DNA from: Planctomycetia bacterium
Lineage (GTDB): Bacteria > Planctomycetota > Planctomycetia > Pirellulales > JACPPG01
Assembly (NCBI GenBank): GCA_016191115.1
Contig: JACPPG010000037.1
Span: 18,264-82,263, forward strand
Direction: 5' to 3'
DNA: 64,000 nucleotides
Position 1 is the stretch's first letter, and each line of letters starts with the position of its first letter. Both the position numbers and the translations under genes were made by a program. The notes under the pieces were generated by a model that was not told where the DNA came from, ran no database searches, and saw only the letters and a list, made by a program, of their open reading frames with translations. This document shows positions 44,510 through 51,899 of this stretch, one piece after another.

Positions 44510-46546
44510 ATGCGAACGACGGTTTTCGTGTGCCTTGCCTTGATGGCGCGGGCGGCCGTAGCGGAGCCGGACGCGGCCACACTCAGGGAACTGCTGGCCA
44601 AGCCGATCCTGGCGCCGGGGACGCCCGACGCCGAAGTGCGGGCGTACGCCGACGCGCGGGTCGTCCGGATGCCCGCGGTCGCAGACGCCGCCGCGTGGGA
44701 GAAGGAAGCCGACCGGTTGCGGCGCGCGGTCCTGGATCGCGTTGTGTTTCGCGGCGTGCCGGCCGCGTGGCGCGAGGCGCCGGCCAACGTCGCGTGGGGG
44801 GACGCGATTCAAGGTGGCCCCGGCTACTCGATCCGCAAATTGCGCTACGAGGCACTTCCCGGCCTTTGGATACCCGCCCTGCTCTACGTGCCCGATCACG
44901 TGCAGGGCCGGGTGCCGGTGATGCTCAACGTCAACGGCCATGACGCTAACGGCAAGGCGGCGAAGTACAAGCAGATCCGGTGCATCAATATGGCCAAACG
45001 GGGGATGCTGGCCCTGAACCTCGAATGGCTCGGCATGGGGCAATTGAAGACCAAGGGATTCGAGCATCGGCGCATGAACCAGCTCGATCTGTGCGGCACG
45101 AGCGGGCTGGCGGTTTTCTATCTGGCGATGCAGCGCGGCTTGGACGTGCTGGTGGCCCACGAGAATACCGATCCGGGGCGCGTCGGCGTGGCCGGCCTTT
45201 CGGGTGGCGGATGGCAGACGATCATCCTGAGCGCCCTGGACACGCGAGTCACGTTGGCCAATCCGGTCGCCGGCTATTCCAGCCTTCGCACGCGCCTGGA
45301 AAAAATGTCGGACCTGGGTGACTCCGAGCAGACGCCGGTCGACATGGCCACGATCGCCGACTATGACCATCTGACGGCGATGCGGGCGCCGCGGGCCACG
45401 CTCCTGACCTATAACGCCAAGGACGACTGCTGCTTCGCCGCCGATCACGCCCTGCCCCCGCTGTTGGACGCGGCGCGGCCCATCTATCAACTGTTCGGCG
45501 CCGAGAGTCGGCTGCGGTGGCACGTGAACCACGAGCCTGGCAACCACAACTTCGAACGCGACAACCGCGAGGCACTCTATCGGACGATCGGCGCCGAGTT
45601 CTTTGCATCAGCTAGTGGGACGGCTGGCGCGCCGTTCGATGCCACCGAGATCCCGTCCGACGACGAGGTGAAGTCGGCCGAAGAGTTGCACGTCGAGTTG
45701 CCGGCCGAAAACGCCGATTTCCATTCGTTGGCCGTGGCGGCGGCGGCAAGCCTGCCGCGCGATGCCGAACTGCCGGCCGATCGTACGGCGGCGGTCGAAT
45801 GGCAGAGGGTGGGCCGTCCGCGCCTCGTTGAAGTGACGCGTCTGCCTCGCCTCGACGTTACGCCCGAAAAAGTCGCCAGCCACGAGGCGTCCGGGGCCAA
45901 AGTGACGAGCTGGAAGCTTCGTTGCGGCGACGGCTGGACCATTCCGGCCGTGGAGATCACCCAGGGCGAGCCACTCGGCACGGCCATCGTCTTGGCCGAC
46001 AAGGGCAAAGTTGAAGCGGGCGAGACTGTGTCGCGGCTGCTGGGCCAAGGGCTGCGCGTCGTCGCGGTTGACCCTTTCTACTTCGGCGAATCGAAAATCC
46101 ACGATCGCGATTGGCTGTGCGCCTTGTTGGTGTCGACTGTCGGCGGCCGGCCGCTGGGGATCGAGAGCGGCCAGGTGGCGGCCGTTGCCCGATGGCTGGC
46201 CGAAGAGCACGCCGGCGCACCCGTGGCGCTCGTGGCTACCGGCCCGCGGACGAGCTTAATCGCCCTGGTGGCCGCGGCCGCGGAGGATCGGGCGATCCAA
46301 TCGGTCGAGTTGAACGAGCCCTTGGGCAGCCTGAAGGAGGTCGTTCGCGGCGACATGCTCGTCGACGCGGCCCCCGAGCTCTTCTGCTTCGGGCTCCTCG
46401 AGCAGTTTGACTTGCCGCAGCTCGTGGCCCTTGTGGCGCCGCGCAAGGTGACGCTTCGCGACATCGACGGCGCGGCGCGAACGGATCTTGCGCCAGCGAA
46501 ACGCGCCTATGCGGCGTGGGGGATCGAGCACGATCCGCTTCGGTGA
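44510..46546 (+). CDS. Exported alpha/beta hydrolase (acetyl-xylan-esterase/S9-like)
   Basis: A 678-residue protein. GGGAG about 10 bases before the ATG at 44510 and a clean signal peptide (RTTVFVCLALMARAAVAEPD) define the start. The hydrolase core has PGLWIPALLYVPDHVQGRVPVMLNVNGHDANGKA (oxyanion region) and VGVAGLSGGGWQTIILSALD, where GLSGG is the nucleophile elbow. A His candidate is in WHVNHEPGNHNFE. A second, shorter hydrolase-like half follows (AIVLADKGKVEAGETVSRLLGQGLRVVAVDPFYFGES), giving a tandem arrangement. Likely cleaves ester or peptide bonds of complex glycans; substrate unknown. No clear operon link to the gene before. Confidence 0.8.
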   Translation: MRTTVFVCLALMARAAVAEPDAATLRELLAKPILAPGTPDAEVRAYADARVVRMPAVADAAAWEKEADRLRRAVLDRVVFRGVPAAWREAPANVAWGDAIQGGPGYSIRKLRYEALPGLWIPALLYVPDHVQGRVPVMLNVNGHDANGKAAKYKQIRCINMAKRGMLALNLEWLGMGQLKTKGFEHRRMNQLDLCGTSGLAVFYLAMQRGLDVLVAHENTDPGRVGVAGLSGGGWQTIILSALDTRVTLANPVAGYSSLRTRLEKMSDLGDSEQTPVDMATIADYDHLTAMRAPRATLLTYNAKDDCCFAADHALPPLLDAARPIYQLFGAESRLRWHVNHEPGNHNFERDNREALYRTIGAEFFASASGTAGAPFDATEIPSDDEVKSAEELHVELPAENADFHSLAVAAAASLPRDAELPADRTAAVEWQRVGRPRLVEVTRLPRLDVTPEKVASHEASGAKVTSWKLRCGDGWTIPAVEITQGEPLGTAIVLADKGKVEAGETVSRLLGQGLRVVAVDPFYFGESKIHDRDWLCALLVSTVGGRPLGIESGQVAAVARWLAEEHAGAPVALVATGPRTSLIALVAAAAEDRAIQSVELNEPLGSLKEVVRGDMLVDAAPELFCFGLLEQFDLPQLVALVAPRKVTLRDIDGAARTDLAPAKRAYAAWGIEHDPLR

Positions 46547-46650
46547 CGCGCGGCGGAATGGCGTGCGCGGATTGTCAAAGCGCGCGGCGATCCGCGTCGA
46601 CGGACGGACCTGCGAATTCGGCGCGCGACTGGCGGTTTTGGGGAAAATGG

Positions 46651-46680
46651 TGTTGCACTTTTTTTGGCGAGTCCGTAATA
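46651..46680 (+). promoter_or_regulatory. Sigma-70-type promoter of the lysine-rich gene
   Basis: TTGCAC at 46651-46656, a 17-base spacer, then TAATAA at 46674-46679 (or AATAAT with 18). The -35 matches that of the tRNA-Arg promoter at 872. Start of transcription would be near 46687, leaving a leader of about 150 bases. Confidence 0.6.
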
Positions 46681-46752
46681 ATGCGGCTGTGCGATGGCGG
46701 TGCTGTGACGCGAGAGCTTCCAGCGCGGCCGCAAGCACGGCTTTTTCGTTTC

Positions 46753-46812
46753 GAGGTGAGCTGTAGATCGCGTACAGGATCGCTAGGAGGATCCCGGACT
46801 CAAGCTCACCAG
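46753..46812 (+). promoter_or_regulatory. Structured leader of the lysine-rich gene
   Basis: GGTGAGCT at 46755-46762 pairs perfectly with AGCTCACC at 46803-46810. The loop holds a first TAGGAGGA at 46784 with no start codon after it, and a GGATC/GATCC pairing around it. The true ribosome site (AGGAGG at 46824) begins 14 bases after the stem. Confidence 0.45.
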
Positions 46813-46837
46813 CACCCTTAGTTAGGAGGACGTAAGA

Positions 46838-46909
46838 GTGGCCAAGAAGAAAGCTGCCAAGAAGGGTAAGAAGAAGGGCACGAAGAAGAAGGCCGCCAAG
46901 AAGAAGTAG
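46838..46909 (+). CDS. Lysine-rich 23-residue basic peptide
   Basis: A tiny gene with GTG start, 22 further codons and TAG. The peptide is made almost only of Lys, Ala and Gly: MAKKKAAKKGKKKG plus nine residues, with 14 lysines among 23. AGGAGG at 46824-46829 is 8 bases before the start. It has its own promoter (46651), a structured leader and a strong terminator (46967). Such basic tails resemble the histone H1-like C-terminal domains of bacteria, so binding to nucleic acid is plausible. No folded domain is present. It could also be a leader peptide whose translation through many Lys codons controls transcription, but no gene follows on this strand. Confidence 0.75.
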   Translation: MAKKKAAKKGKKKGTKKKAAKKK

Positions 46910-46966
46910 GCGGTCTCGCCGCGGAAACTAAGCCGTGGCGCAACACCCAAAAGCAACAACGATGAC

Positions 46967-47006
46967 GAGCCACCCGTCCGGATTCCGGGCGGGTGGCTCT
47001 GTTTTT
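46967..47006 (+). terminator. Strong intrinsic terminator after the lysine-rich gene
   Basis: A 15-bp stem with one G-T pair (46967-46981 with 46985-46999), a 3-base loop ATT, and then TGTTTTT. It starts 57 bases after the stop codon. Confidence 0.85.
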
Positions 47007-47038
47007 GAGTCGCCGAGAGACGCGATCGTTGCCGTTCT

Positions 47039-47118
47039 TAGGAGGCGACTCTGCCGCCGACGATCGCTTGGTGATCAGGCCGCGTGCGTTTCGGGTCGGC
47101 GATGGGAGTCGCCTCCTA
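47039..47118. repeat. Palindromic element with 23-24-bp arms (TAGGAGGCGACTC type)
   Basis: TAGGAGGCGACTC at 47039 with the following CGCCGAC mirrors GTCGGCG plus GAGTCGCCTCCTA ending at 47118. The central 33 bases are unpaired. It lies between the terminator and the convergent APH-like gene. Confidence 0.8.
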
Positions 47119-47134
47119 CAGATCGAAATGCGCG

Positions 47135-48202
47135 TTAGAATTGCCCGCTCTCCGCCGCCCGCAGGCTCGCCCGCATCATGATCCGCGTCGCTTCGAGAAA
47201 GGCCAAAAAACGCTCGTCTTTCGTCACCCCGTGATGAAAGCGGTAATAGATCTGCTGGGCGATCACCGCCGTCTTGAATAGCGCGTAGGTGTAGTAGAAC
47301 GGCATGGCCGACGTGTCCCGGCCCGTCTTTTCCGCGTACCGTGCGACCAGCTCGGCGCGGGTCATGTTGCCCGGCAGGGTGGTGGGGCCCCAACGGATGA
47401 GTTGCATGTCCGGCGGGTCGTCGGCGTTGATCCAATAGCAGATCGCCGTGCCGACGTCGGACAGCGGATCGCCCAGCGTGCACATTTCCCAGTCCAGGAT
47501 GCCGATGACCCGCGTGATGTCGTCGTCGGCGACGATCACGTTGTCGTATTTGTAGTCATTGTGGATGAGCGAGGCACCGCTATCGGCCGGCATGTTGGCC
47601 GTAAGCCAGCGGCTGACCGGCTCGACTTCGGCGATTGTATGCGTTTGCGACCCGTAGTAGCGCTTGATCCATCCCTCGACTTGCCGCTGGACGTAGCCTT
47701 GCGGCTTGCCCAGGTCCGCCAGGCCGATAGCCGTGTAGTCGAGCATGTGCAGGGCGGCCAGCGTGTCGATAAACGACTCGCCCAGCCGCCGCGCCACGGC
47801 CGGCGAAAAGTCCATCCCGGCCGGCGGGTCGCGGCGGATGATCACGCCGCGAATCCGCTTCATCAAATAGAACGGTGCCCCGAGGATCGACTCGTCCTCG
47901 CAATACAAAAGCGGCTCGGGCGCGCAGGCGAACGCTTTGTGCAGCTTCGACAGCACCCGATACTCGCGCCCCATATCGTGCGCGCTTTTCACTTTGCTGC
48001 CAAAGGGCGGACGCCTGAGAACCATGTCGAGCGGACCCAGTCGCACCGAGTACGTAAGGTTCGAGTGCCCGGCGGGGAACTGCTCGACCACGAGCGGCCC
48101 AGCCACGTCGGGCCATTGCCGGCGCAAAAGAGGTTCGAGCCTGGCCAGGTCCAGCTCTTCGCCCTGGCGGACGGTACGCGTCTTGTCCAGAAAATCGGTC
48201 AC
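47135..48202 (-). CDS. APH-family acyl-CoA kinase (LvaA/ACAD10-type)
   Basis: A 355-residue phosphotransferase. FPAGHSNLTYSVRLGPLDMVLRRPPFG is the nucleotide-binding strand region; ASLIHNDYKYDNVIVADDDITRVIGILDWEMCTLGDPLSDVG contains the HND...N catalytic loop and the DWE metal site. These match the kinase domain of ACAD10/11 and of LvaA, which phosphorylates 4-hydroxyacyl-CoA at the hydroxyl. It is last in the leftward group of four genes (with 48278, 49684 and 50641), 75 bases after the acyl-CoA dehydrogenase. Start ATG at 48202. Confidence 0.88.
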   Translation of the reverse strand: MTDFLDKTRTVRQGEELDLARLEPLLRRQWPDVAGPLVVEQFPAGHSNLTYSVRLGPLDMVLRRPPFGSKVKSAHDMGREYRVLSKLHKAFACAPEPLLYCEDESILGAPFYLMKRIRGVIIRRDPPAGMDFSPAVARRLGESFIDTLAALHMLDYTAIGLADLGKPQGYVQRQVEGWIKRYYGSQTHTIAEVEPVSRWLTANMPADSGASLIHNDYKYDNVIVADDDITRVIGILDWEMCTLGDPLSDVGTAICYWINADDPPDMQLIRWGPTTLPGNMTRAELVARYAEKTGRDTSAMPFYYTYALFKTAVIAQQIYYRFHHGVTKDERFLAFLEATRIMMRASLRAAESGQF

Positions 48203-48277
48203 GATCGATCGAACTCCGCCAAAAGATCCTCAGCGGCCGCGCGCATCGCCCCGCTTCGGCTCGGTCTCAGACGGCCA

Positions 48278-49480
48278 TCACGATATTTTCAGCCCATACC
48301 GGCTCAGCACGCGTTTGGCGACCACCATTTTGTGCACTTCGTCCGCCCCGTCATAGATCCGCGCCCCCCGCTCGTTGCGGAGGAAAGCGGCCAGCGGCGT
48401 GTCGCTGGTCACGCCCAACGCTCCGTGCACCTGGATCGCCCGGTCGATCACCTTCAGAAGCACGTCGGCGGCGTAGAACTTGATGCAGGAGATTTCCTCG
48501 CGGGCCGCGGCCATGCCCACGTTGCCGATCTTCCAGGCCGCCTCCAGGACCATCAGCCGGGCGGCATTGATCTCGGCACGGCTGTCGGCGATCCACTGCT
48601 GGATGATCTGCTGCGTTCCCAGCGGCTTACCCGGCGCGAGTTCGCGGCTGGCCGCGCGCTTGCACATCAGGTCGAACGACCGCTCGCAGATGCCGATCCA
48701 CCGCATGCAATGGTGGATGCGGCCGGGGCCCAAGCGCTCTTGCGCGATCGCAAAGCCCTCCCCTTCCGTGCCTAAGAGGTTGGCCTGCGGCACGCGGCAA
48801 TTCTCGTAGACTACTTCCGCGTGACTGTCGTAGTCGTCCCCTTCATGTCCCATGAGCGGAATGTTGCGCACGAATTTGAAGCCCGGCGTGCCGATGGGCA
48901 CGACGATCTGGCTGGCGCGCTTGTGGGGCGGCGCCTCCGGGTTCGTGACGGCCATCACGATGGCGAAGGCGGCCCCGTCGTACGACGAAGTGAACCACTT
49001 CCGCCCGTTGATCACCCATTCGCCCCCCTGTCGGACCGCGGTGGTGTCCAACCAGACGGGGTTCGACCCGGGGCGGTCGGGCTCGGTCATCGAAAAGCAA
49101 CTGCGGATTTCGCCCTCCAGCAGCGGCCGCAGCCAGGTCTTCTTCTGCTCCTCCGTGCCGAAGAGCATCAGGATCTCCATGTTCCCGGCGTCCGGCGCCT
49201 GGCAGTTGAAGCAATAATGGCCCATGGTGCTACTGCCGAGCACTTCGCTCACCAGGCCGTGCTCCAAGAGGCTCAGGCCCATGCCGCCGTACTCGCGTGG
49301 GATCTGCGGACACCACAGGCCAAGCTCGCGGACCTTCTGCCGCTTGGCCCGCAGTTGCGGGACCATGGCCTTGAAGCCGCGGGCCGAGGCCTCGGGCTCA
49401 AGGGGGTAGACCTCCTGCTCCATGAACTGCCGCATGCGGGCGAGGATGTCCTGCATCTTGGGCGAAATGCCAAAGTCCAT
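48278..49480 (-). CDS. Acyl-CoA dehydrogenase (ACAD10/11-like)
   Basis: A 400-residue FAD enzyme: LGLWCPQIPREYGGMGLS, CFSMTEPDRPGSNPVWL (FAD-binding TEP motif), VINGRKWFTSSYDGA, and a C-terminal RIYDGADEVHKMVVAKRVL. In ordinary acyl-CoA dehydrogenases the base lies in YEGT; here the Asp in YDGADEVH takes its place, as in ACAD10/11-type enzymes that act on 4-phosphoacyl-CoA. It fits next to the kinase at 47135: kinase then phosphate elimination. Start ATG at 49480. The region 49481-49683 has no gene. Confidence 0.9.
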   Translation of the reverse strand: MDFGISPKMQDILARMRQFMEQEVYPLEPEASARGFKAMVPQLRAKRQKVRELGLWCPQIPREYGGMGLSLLEHGLVSEVLGSSTMGHYCFNCQAPDAGNMEILMLFGTEEQKKTWLRPLLEGEIRSCFSMTEPDRPGSNPVWLDTTAVRQGGEWVINGRKWFTSSYDGAAFAIVMAVTNPEAPPHKRASQIVVPIGTPGFKFVRNIPLMGHEGDDYDSHAEVVYENCRVPQANLLGTEGEGFAIAQERLGPGRIHHCMRWIGICERSFDLMCKRAASRELAPGKPLGTQQIIQQWIADSRAEINAARLMVLEAAWKIGNVGMAAAREEISCIKFYAADVLLKVIDRAIQVHGALGVTSDTPLAAFLRNERGARIYDGADEVHKMVVAKRVLSRYGLKIS

Positions 49481-49683
49481 TGCCAGGCTCCCTTCTTTGC
49501 GGATCGCGGGTCTTGGTCAGTCGCCAGACGGCGAATGTCGAAGGTCTAAATCCTAAATCCAAATGTCTAAAGAAGCACGAATGACGAAGCTGTTCGATGG
49601 TTCCCCAGGGGCCGCCGCCCCTCTCGCTTCGCAAGCGTGCAGCACAATTCTTTCCCTAATCCCCAACCCCCAATCCCTAACCC

Positions 49684-50403
49684 CTATCGATAGGTCAAGT
49701 GCTCCGCGTCGTCCAGGTGGGGAAAGGCGTTAAACCGGCTGAGCGTGAACCGCTTGCCGGAAAACAGAAACTCGCTGAAGGCCCCGTTGCGGACCATCCA
49801 TGCCAGTTGCAGCGTGGTGCGATGCGCCACGCCCAGCGCCCGCTGCATGCACACGCCCACCGGACCGCCGGAGGAGAACGCCGCGACTTGCCGGCCGCTG
49901 CCTTCGATCGACACGATGCGATCGAGGGCCTGGTACACGCGCTCGCAAAACGTGGTCCACGATTCGACCTGCGGCAAGTCCAGTTGGCCGTGGGCCCACA
50001 TGTCGATCACCACTTCATAGACCTTTTGGAACGTCCGCAGCTTTTCGGCCCGGTCGGTGGCCTGCTCGACGGCGGCGTATAGCTCGCGAATGTGCTCATG
50101 GTCCTTGACCAACCGCGGCAAGGCCTGCTTCAACACGGCCTCGGCCTCGTATTCGTCCAACCCGGAGAGGACGATCGGCGCCGGCCAGGGAAGCCCCGAC
50201 CGCTCGTACGCCTCGCCGACGATTGCTGCCGTGTCGACGTGCCGCCGGCACGGGCCGGTGAAGACCTCGTCGAACACGATGTGACGCCGCGCCCAGTATT
50301 CTCCGAGCAGGCTCGATTGCGTCCGTCCAAGTGGCGAAAGCTGATCATAGTCTTCGGCGAAGAACGACGCCTGGCCGTGGCGAACGACGTACAAGTTGCT
50401 CAT
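49684..50403 (-). CDS. Histidine phosphatase family protein
   Basis: A 239-residue protein beginning NLYVVRHGQASF, where RHGQ carries the phospho-accepting His. A second conserved Glu/His pair is likely in VESWTTFCERV and in AFSSGGPVGVCMQRAL (His replaced by a Gly-Pro region, so the second catalytic His is not evident). It belongs to the phosphoglycerate mutase-like superfamily. In the four-gene group it might hydrolyse a phosphorylated intermediate or pyrophosphate. Start ATG at 50403. Confidence 0.82.
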   Translation of the reverse strand: MSNLYVVRHGQASFFAEDYDQLSPLGRTQSSLLGEYWARRHIVFDEVFTGPCRRHVDTAAIVGEAYERSGLPWPAPIVLSGLDEYEAEAVLKQALPRLVKDHEHIRELYAAVEQATDRAEKLRTFQKVYEVVIDMWAHGQLDLPQVESWTTFCERVYQALDRIVSIEGSGRQVAAFSSGGPVGVCMQRALGVAHRTTLQLAWMVRNGAFSEFLFSGKRFTLSRFNAFPHLDDAEHLTYR

Positions 50404-50640
50404 AAATGGCGGACAGTCGTCAGTGGTCAGCGGACTGCGACGAAGACCAAAGCATTTTTCCCTGTCGACTGACCGCTGGCCAGCCGTCCACTTCCAAAAT
50501 GCTCATGCGACATCGCGGCAGTTCGGCCGATCGTCGTCCGCGGTTCAGGACCGCCGGGGTAGCCGGCGCCGCGTGGCCGCGGCGGCCAAACGGGGCCTGT
50601 CTTTTCTTTGCGCCCTGATCACCGTCCACAGTCCACTTCT

Positions 50641-51414
50641 TCAAATCGTGTGGCCGCCGTCGACCACATAGACGCCCCCCGTGCAATACTCGGCCCCCTT
50701 GCCGGCCAGGAAAATCGCCATCGGCGCGATCTCCTCCGGCTGCGCCATCCGCCCCAAGGGAAGCTGCTCGACGAACCGCTTCAGGTTCGCTTCGTCCTGC
50801 CACAAGGCCGCGCTGAACTTCGTCTGCACCAGGCCCGGACAGATCGCGTTGACGCGCACGCCGGCCGCGCCCCACTCGGCCGCCAGCACCTTCGTCAGGC
50901 TGATCAGGGCCGTCTTGCTCACGCTGTAGATGCCCAGGAACGGCTCGGGGCTGATGCCGCCGATGCTGCTGATATTGATGACCGACCCGCCGCCCCGCTC
51001 GGCCATGATGGGAAACGCCCGCTTGGCTAGCTCAAGCGGCCCCTTGACGTTGACGGCCATGATCTTGTCGAACACGCCCTCATCGGCGTTGACGATCGGG
51101 CCGAAGACGGGGTTGGCAGCCGCGTTATTGACCACGATGTCCACGCCGCCGAAACGCTGGACCGTCTTGTCGACCAAAGCGTGCAGATCGCTCGTGCTGC
51201 CGGCGTGCGCCGCGAAGGCTGCCGCCTCGCCGCCGGCCGATTGGATCGCCTTGGCCACGGCCTCCACGGCCTCGTGCTTGCGGCTGCTGACCACGACCTT
51301 GGCGCCGAACTCCGCCAGACCGCGGGCGATGGCCTCGCCGATACCCTTGCTTGCGCCGGTGACGATCGCCACCTTGCCGCTCAGATCAAAACGAGCCCGT
51401 ATCGACTCGGCCAT
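50641..51414 (-). CDS. Short-chain dehydrogenase/reductase
   Basis: A 257-residue SDR: VAIVTGASKGIGEAIARG gives the TGxxxGIG cofactor motif, VNNAAANPVFG the NNAG-like motif, and INISSIGGISPEPFLGIYSVSKTAL supplies Ser, Tyr and Lys (YxxxK) of the active site. ICPGLVQTKFS and YVVDGGHTI are also typical. In the LvaD-like position this would oxidise or reduce a 3-hydroxy/keto acyl intermediate. Start ATG at 51414 was chosen over the frame's extension to 51546, which is repeat-derived. The gap 50404-50640 has no gene. Confidence 0.92.
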   Translation of the reverse strand: MAESIRARFDLSGKVAIVTGASKGIGEAIARGLAEFGAKVVVSSRKHEAVEAVAKAIQSAGGEAAAFAAHAGSTSDLHALVDKTVQRFGGVDIVVNNAAANPVFGPIVNADEGVFDKIMAVNVKGPLELAKRAFPIMAERGGGSVINISSIGGISPEPFLGIYSVSKTALISLTKVLAAEWGAAGVRVNAICPGLVQTKFSAALWQDEANLKRFVEQLPLGRMAQPEEIAPMAIFLAGKGAEYCTGGVYVVDGGHTI

Positions 51415-51479
51415 GGTGGCTTCCTCCCGGAAGGGCAATTGATGAATGCGGAATGATGAATGGACGGGCGACGCCGTGC

Positions 51480-51539
51480 AGGGTGCTCTATGAACACCGT
51501 GAGCTGCGTAGGGTGCTCTGTGAGCACCGCGAGCTGCGC
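51480..51539. repeat. Two tandem 30-bp units
   Basis: AGGGTGCTCTATGAACACCG (51480) and AGGGTGCTCTGTGAGCACCG (51510) each continue with GAGCTGCG-type ends, giving two direct copies of 30 bases with few differences. GGTGTCC..GGACACCC follows at about 51551-51569. Confidence 0.8.
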
Positions 51540-51638
51540 GCAGCACTTGTGGTGTCCGCAGGACACCCTACCTCTGTGTCGTGGCTAAAGCAGGTTAACA
51601 CCTGGTGGGCGCGCGGGCAATCGTCCTGGTGCATGGTA

Positions 51639-51778
51639 CAGGGCCATTCTGTTTTTCAAAATGGCGAGGCGGGAAAATGGGACTGGCTCCGAGCATAAAC
51701 AGCGCAAGTCCTTTCAGACCAACGTTGCGTCTCGGTGCCTGTCCCACTTTCCCGCCGGTGCGCCGCCGGCAAGCTTGA
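51639..51778 (-). repeat. 157-bp palindromic repeat family, copy 4 (truncated end)
   Basis: Opposite orientation to copies 1-3. Starts CAGGGCCATTCTGTTTTTCA, has both inner arms, and ends at GGCAAGCTTGAT, lacking the CTGTGAACGGCCCTG terminus. Confidence 0.88.
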
Positions 51779-51899
51779 TCAGACTTGCCGGAAAGCCTTG
51801 CCGTGCAGACCTCAGACGTCGCGAACATTCCGCCATCGGCCCGGCCCCGCGATTCGTAAAGTTGCGTTGCAGCGGGCGCAAGCTCCGGCTAACTAATCG

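Noticed and set aside
51595..51828. Small frames with GQAPRRNVGLKGLALF repeated at several loci
   Set aside because: They lie inside the 157-bp palindromic repeat and recur in all copies, so they are repeat translations, not a gene family.
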